Source: Fen-999 sp041480065 (GTDB lineage: Bacteria; Pseudomonadota; Gammaproteobacteria; Burkholderiales; Rhodocyclaceae). From it: a DNA stretch of 64,000 nucleotides. Where the stretch lies: the NCBI GenBank assembly GCA_041480065.1, contig JBGOZF010000002.1, positions 62,001 to 126,000 of the forward strand, given 5' to 3'. The translations under genes were made by a program, and so were the position numbers. This document shows, one piece after another, positions 63,352 to 64,000 of this stretch; the first letter of the stretch is position 1; every line of letters starts with the position of its first letter. The notes under the pieces were generated by a model that saw nothing but the letters and a program-made list of their open reading frames with translations, did no database searches and was not told the DNA's origin.

Positions 63352-63608
63352 GCAATACTCAGACCTCAAGACTGCGGGATATGCTCGATATCGCTCAGGA
63401 CGAAATGATCATGAGAGATCGCATCGCAGGCATTCTCGAACAAGGCCCGAAGACAATTCCGGAAATCGCCCAGACCCTGGGTTACTCATCCCGGGAAGTA
63501 ACGGTTTGGCTCTTCGGTATGCGCCGCTATGGCATGGTCGAAGGAATTGGCCGTGCCGATGTGGATGGATACTTCCAATATGAACTCACGAAGCAGCATG
63601 CGGCTTGA
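63348..63608 (+). CDS. small winged-helix DNA-binding protein in the Hdr locus
   Basis: The 86-residue protein has a helix-turn-helix (TIPEIAQTLGYSSREVTVWL, about residues 37-56) followed by a wing-like strand pair (GMVEGIGRADVDGYFQYEL). It starts inside the hdrA stop (ATGA) and precedes hdrC, an unusual place for a regulator, so it may control the operon or have been recruited as a structural part. MarR/ArsR-like folds are possible. Confidence 0.7.
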   Translation: MSNTQTSRLRDMLDIAQDEMIMRDRIAGILEQGPKTIPEIAQTLGYSSREVTVWLFGMRRYGMVEGIGRADVDGYFQYELTKQHAA

Positions 63609-63639
63609 CCCCGCGTGACTTGGCGATGAGGACAACACA

Positions 63640-63945
63640 ATGATCAAAGTGTCATCGGACTTTGCGGCCCGCATGAAGCAGGTGGAGGGATTCAACGCCG
63701 GGTCGTGCTTCCACTGCGGTACCTGCTCGGCGCTTTGTCCGCTGGGGTACAAGATACTGCCCCGCAAACTGTTCCGCGAGGTCATGCTCGGGCTTGAAGA
63801 CGAGGTCCGCGCCAGCATCCCGCAGATATTCTCCTGTTTGCTGTGTCGCATGTGCGAAGTGAACTGCCCGCAGGAGGTCCATATCGCAGACAACATGCGC
63901 AGCCTCCGCGTTCTGATCAACCGGCAAGAGTTTGGCCTGAAGTAG
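63640..63945 (+). CDS. HdrC-like iron-sulfur subunit
   Basis: The 101-residue protein carries two 4Fe-4S motifs, CFHCGTCSALCP (about residues 24-35) and CLLCRMCEVNCP (about 67-78), the full complement of HdrC. It would pass electrons from HdrA to HdrB. The length is short compared with archaeal HdrC but usual for bacterial Hdr-like sets. Confidence 0.88.
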   Translation: MIKVSSDFAARMKQVEGFNAGSCFHCGTCSALCPLGYKILPRKLFREVMLGLEDEVRASIPQIFSCLLCRMCEVNCPQEVHIADNMRSLRVLINRQEFGLK

Positions 63946-63956
63946 GAGATCGCCGT

Positions 63957-64000
63957 ATGCCGCTACCGATTGCACCCATTCTGGGAATTTTCGCCGACAA
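63957..64000 (+). CDS. start of next Hdr-locus gene (truncated by window end)
   Basis: An ATG after AGGAG opens a frame that begins MPLPIAPILGIFAD and continues past the window. Position after hdrC makes an HdrB/HdrD-like subunit most likely, but 14 residues cannot prove this. Confidence 0.5.
   Translation, partial: MPLPIAPILGIFAD

Overview
The window reads as a GC-rich proteobacterial chromosome segment. An mnmH tail, full kdp and kup potassium systems, PEP-CTERM sorting, system II cytochrome c maturation, a sigma-54 activator and a sulfur-linked Hdr locus together suggest a betaproteobacterium of the Rhodocyclales/Nitrosomonadales type (inference). It is exceptionally rich in c-type cytochromes: I count 95 haem c attachment motifs (CXXCH plus a few CX3CH/CX4CH) in 14 proteins, nearly all between 5.5 and 54.2 kb.

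Layout. 0-4 kb: mnmH tail, a methyltransferase, a 248-bp MITE-like repeat and a Pat-type acyl-CoA synthetase/acetyltransferase. 4.2-10.5 kb (+): NHL lipoprotein, tetrahaem cytochrome, outer-membrane beta-barrel, PQQ-like beta-propeller and octahaem cytochrome, a candidate porin-cytochrome conduit; a second repeat copy lies between the last two genes. 10.5-14.2 kb (-): NHL protein plus quinol-module A (octahaem c, cytochrome b, trihaem c). 14.4-18.6 kb (+): small membrane protein, DUF2155-like lipoprotein, an unrecognised 570-aa secreted protein, monohaem cytochrome and signal peptidase I. 33.4-18.6 kb (-): a 15-kb gene train with module C, module B, a 24-haem cytochrome, an NHL protein, an 11-haem cytochrome and the ResB/CcsA haem-ligation pair. 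33.7-35.8 kb (+): pentahaem cytochrome and PEP-CTERM metalloprotease. 35.7-47.5 kb: kdp operon with an inserted CorA-like gene, and divergent kup. 47.5-48.6 kb: IS630-family element. 48.6-50.8 kb: WYL regulator, SnoaL-VOC fusion, tag. 50.9-55.5 kb (+): DUF302 protein, octahaem tetrathionate-reductase-like cytochrome, cytochrome b, monohaem cytochrome, YeeE/YedE transporter. 55.8-64 kb: sigma-54 activator facing a DsrE2-TusA-MvhD/FlpD-HdrA-HdrA-wHTH-HdrC locus that runs off the end.

How it may work together (inference): three paralogous membrane modules could each move electrons between the quinone pool and periplasmic cytochromes. The 24- and 11-haem proteins could carry them across the periplasm, and the beta-barrel with its cytochromes could pass them through the outer membrane to or from an external donor or acceptor. 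Two plus-strand transcription units of this set (4.3 kb and 33.8 kb) share an almost identical regulatory region, which suggests one regulon. The 51-64 kb part points to thiosulfate/tetrathionate chemistry and sulfane-sulfur handling. No tRNA, rRNA or CRISPR array was recognised.
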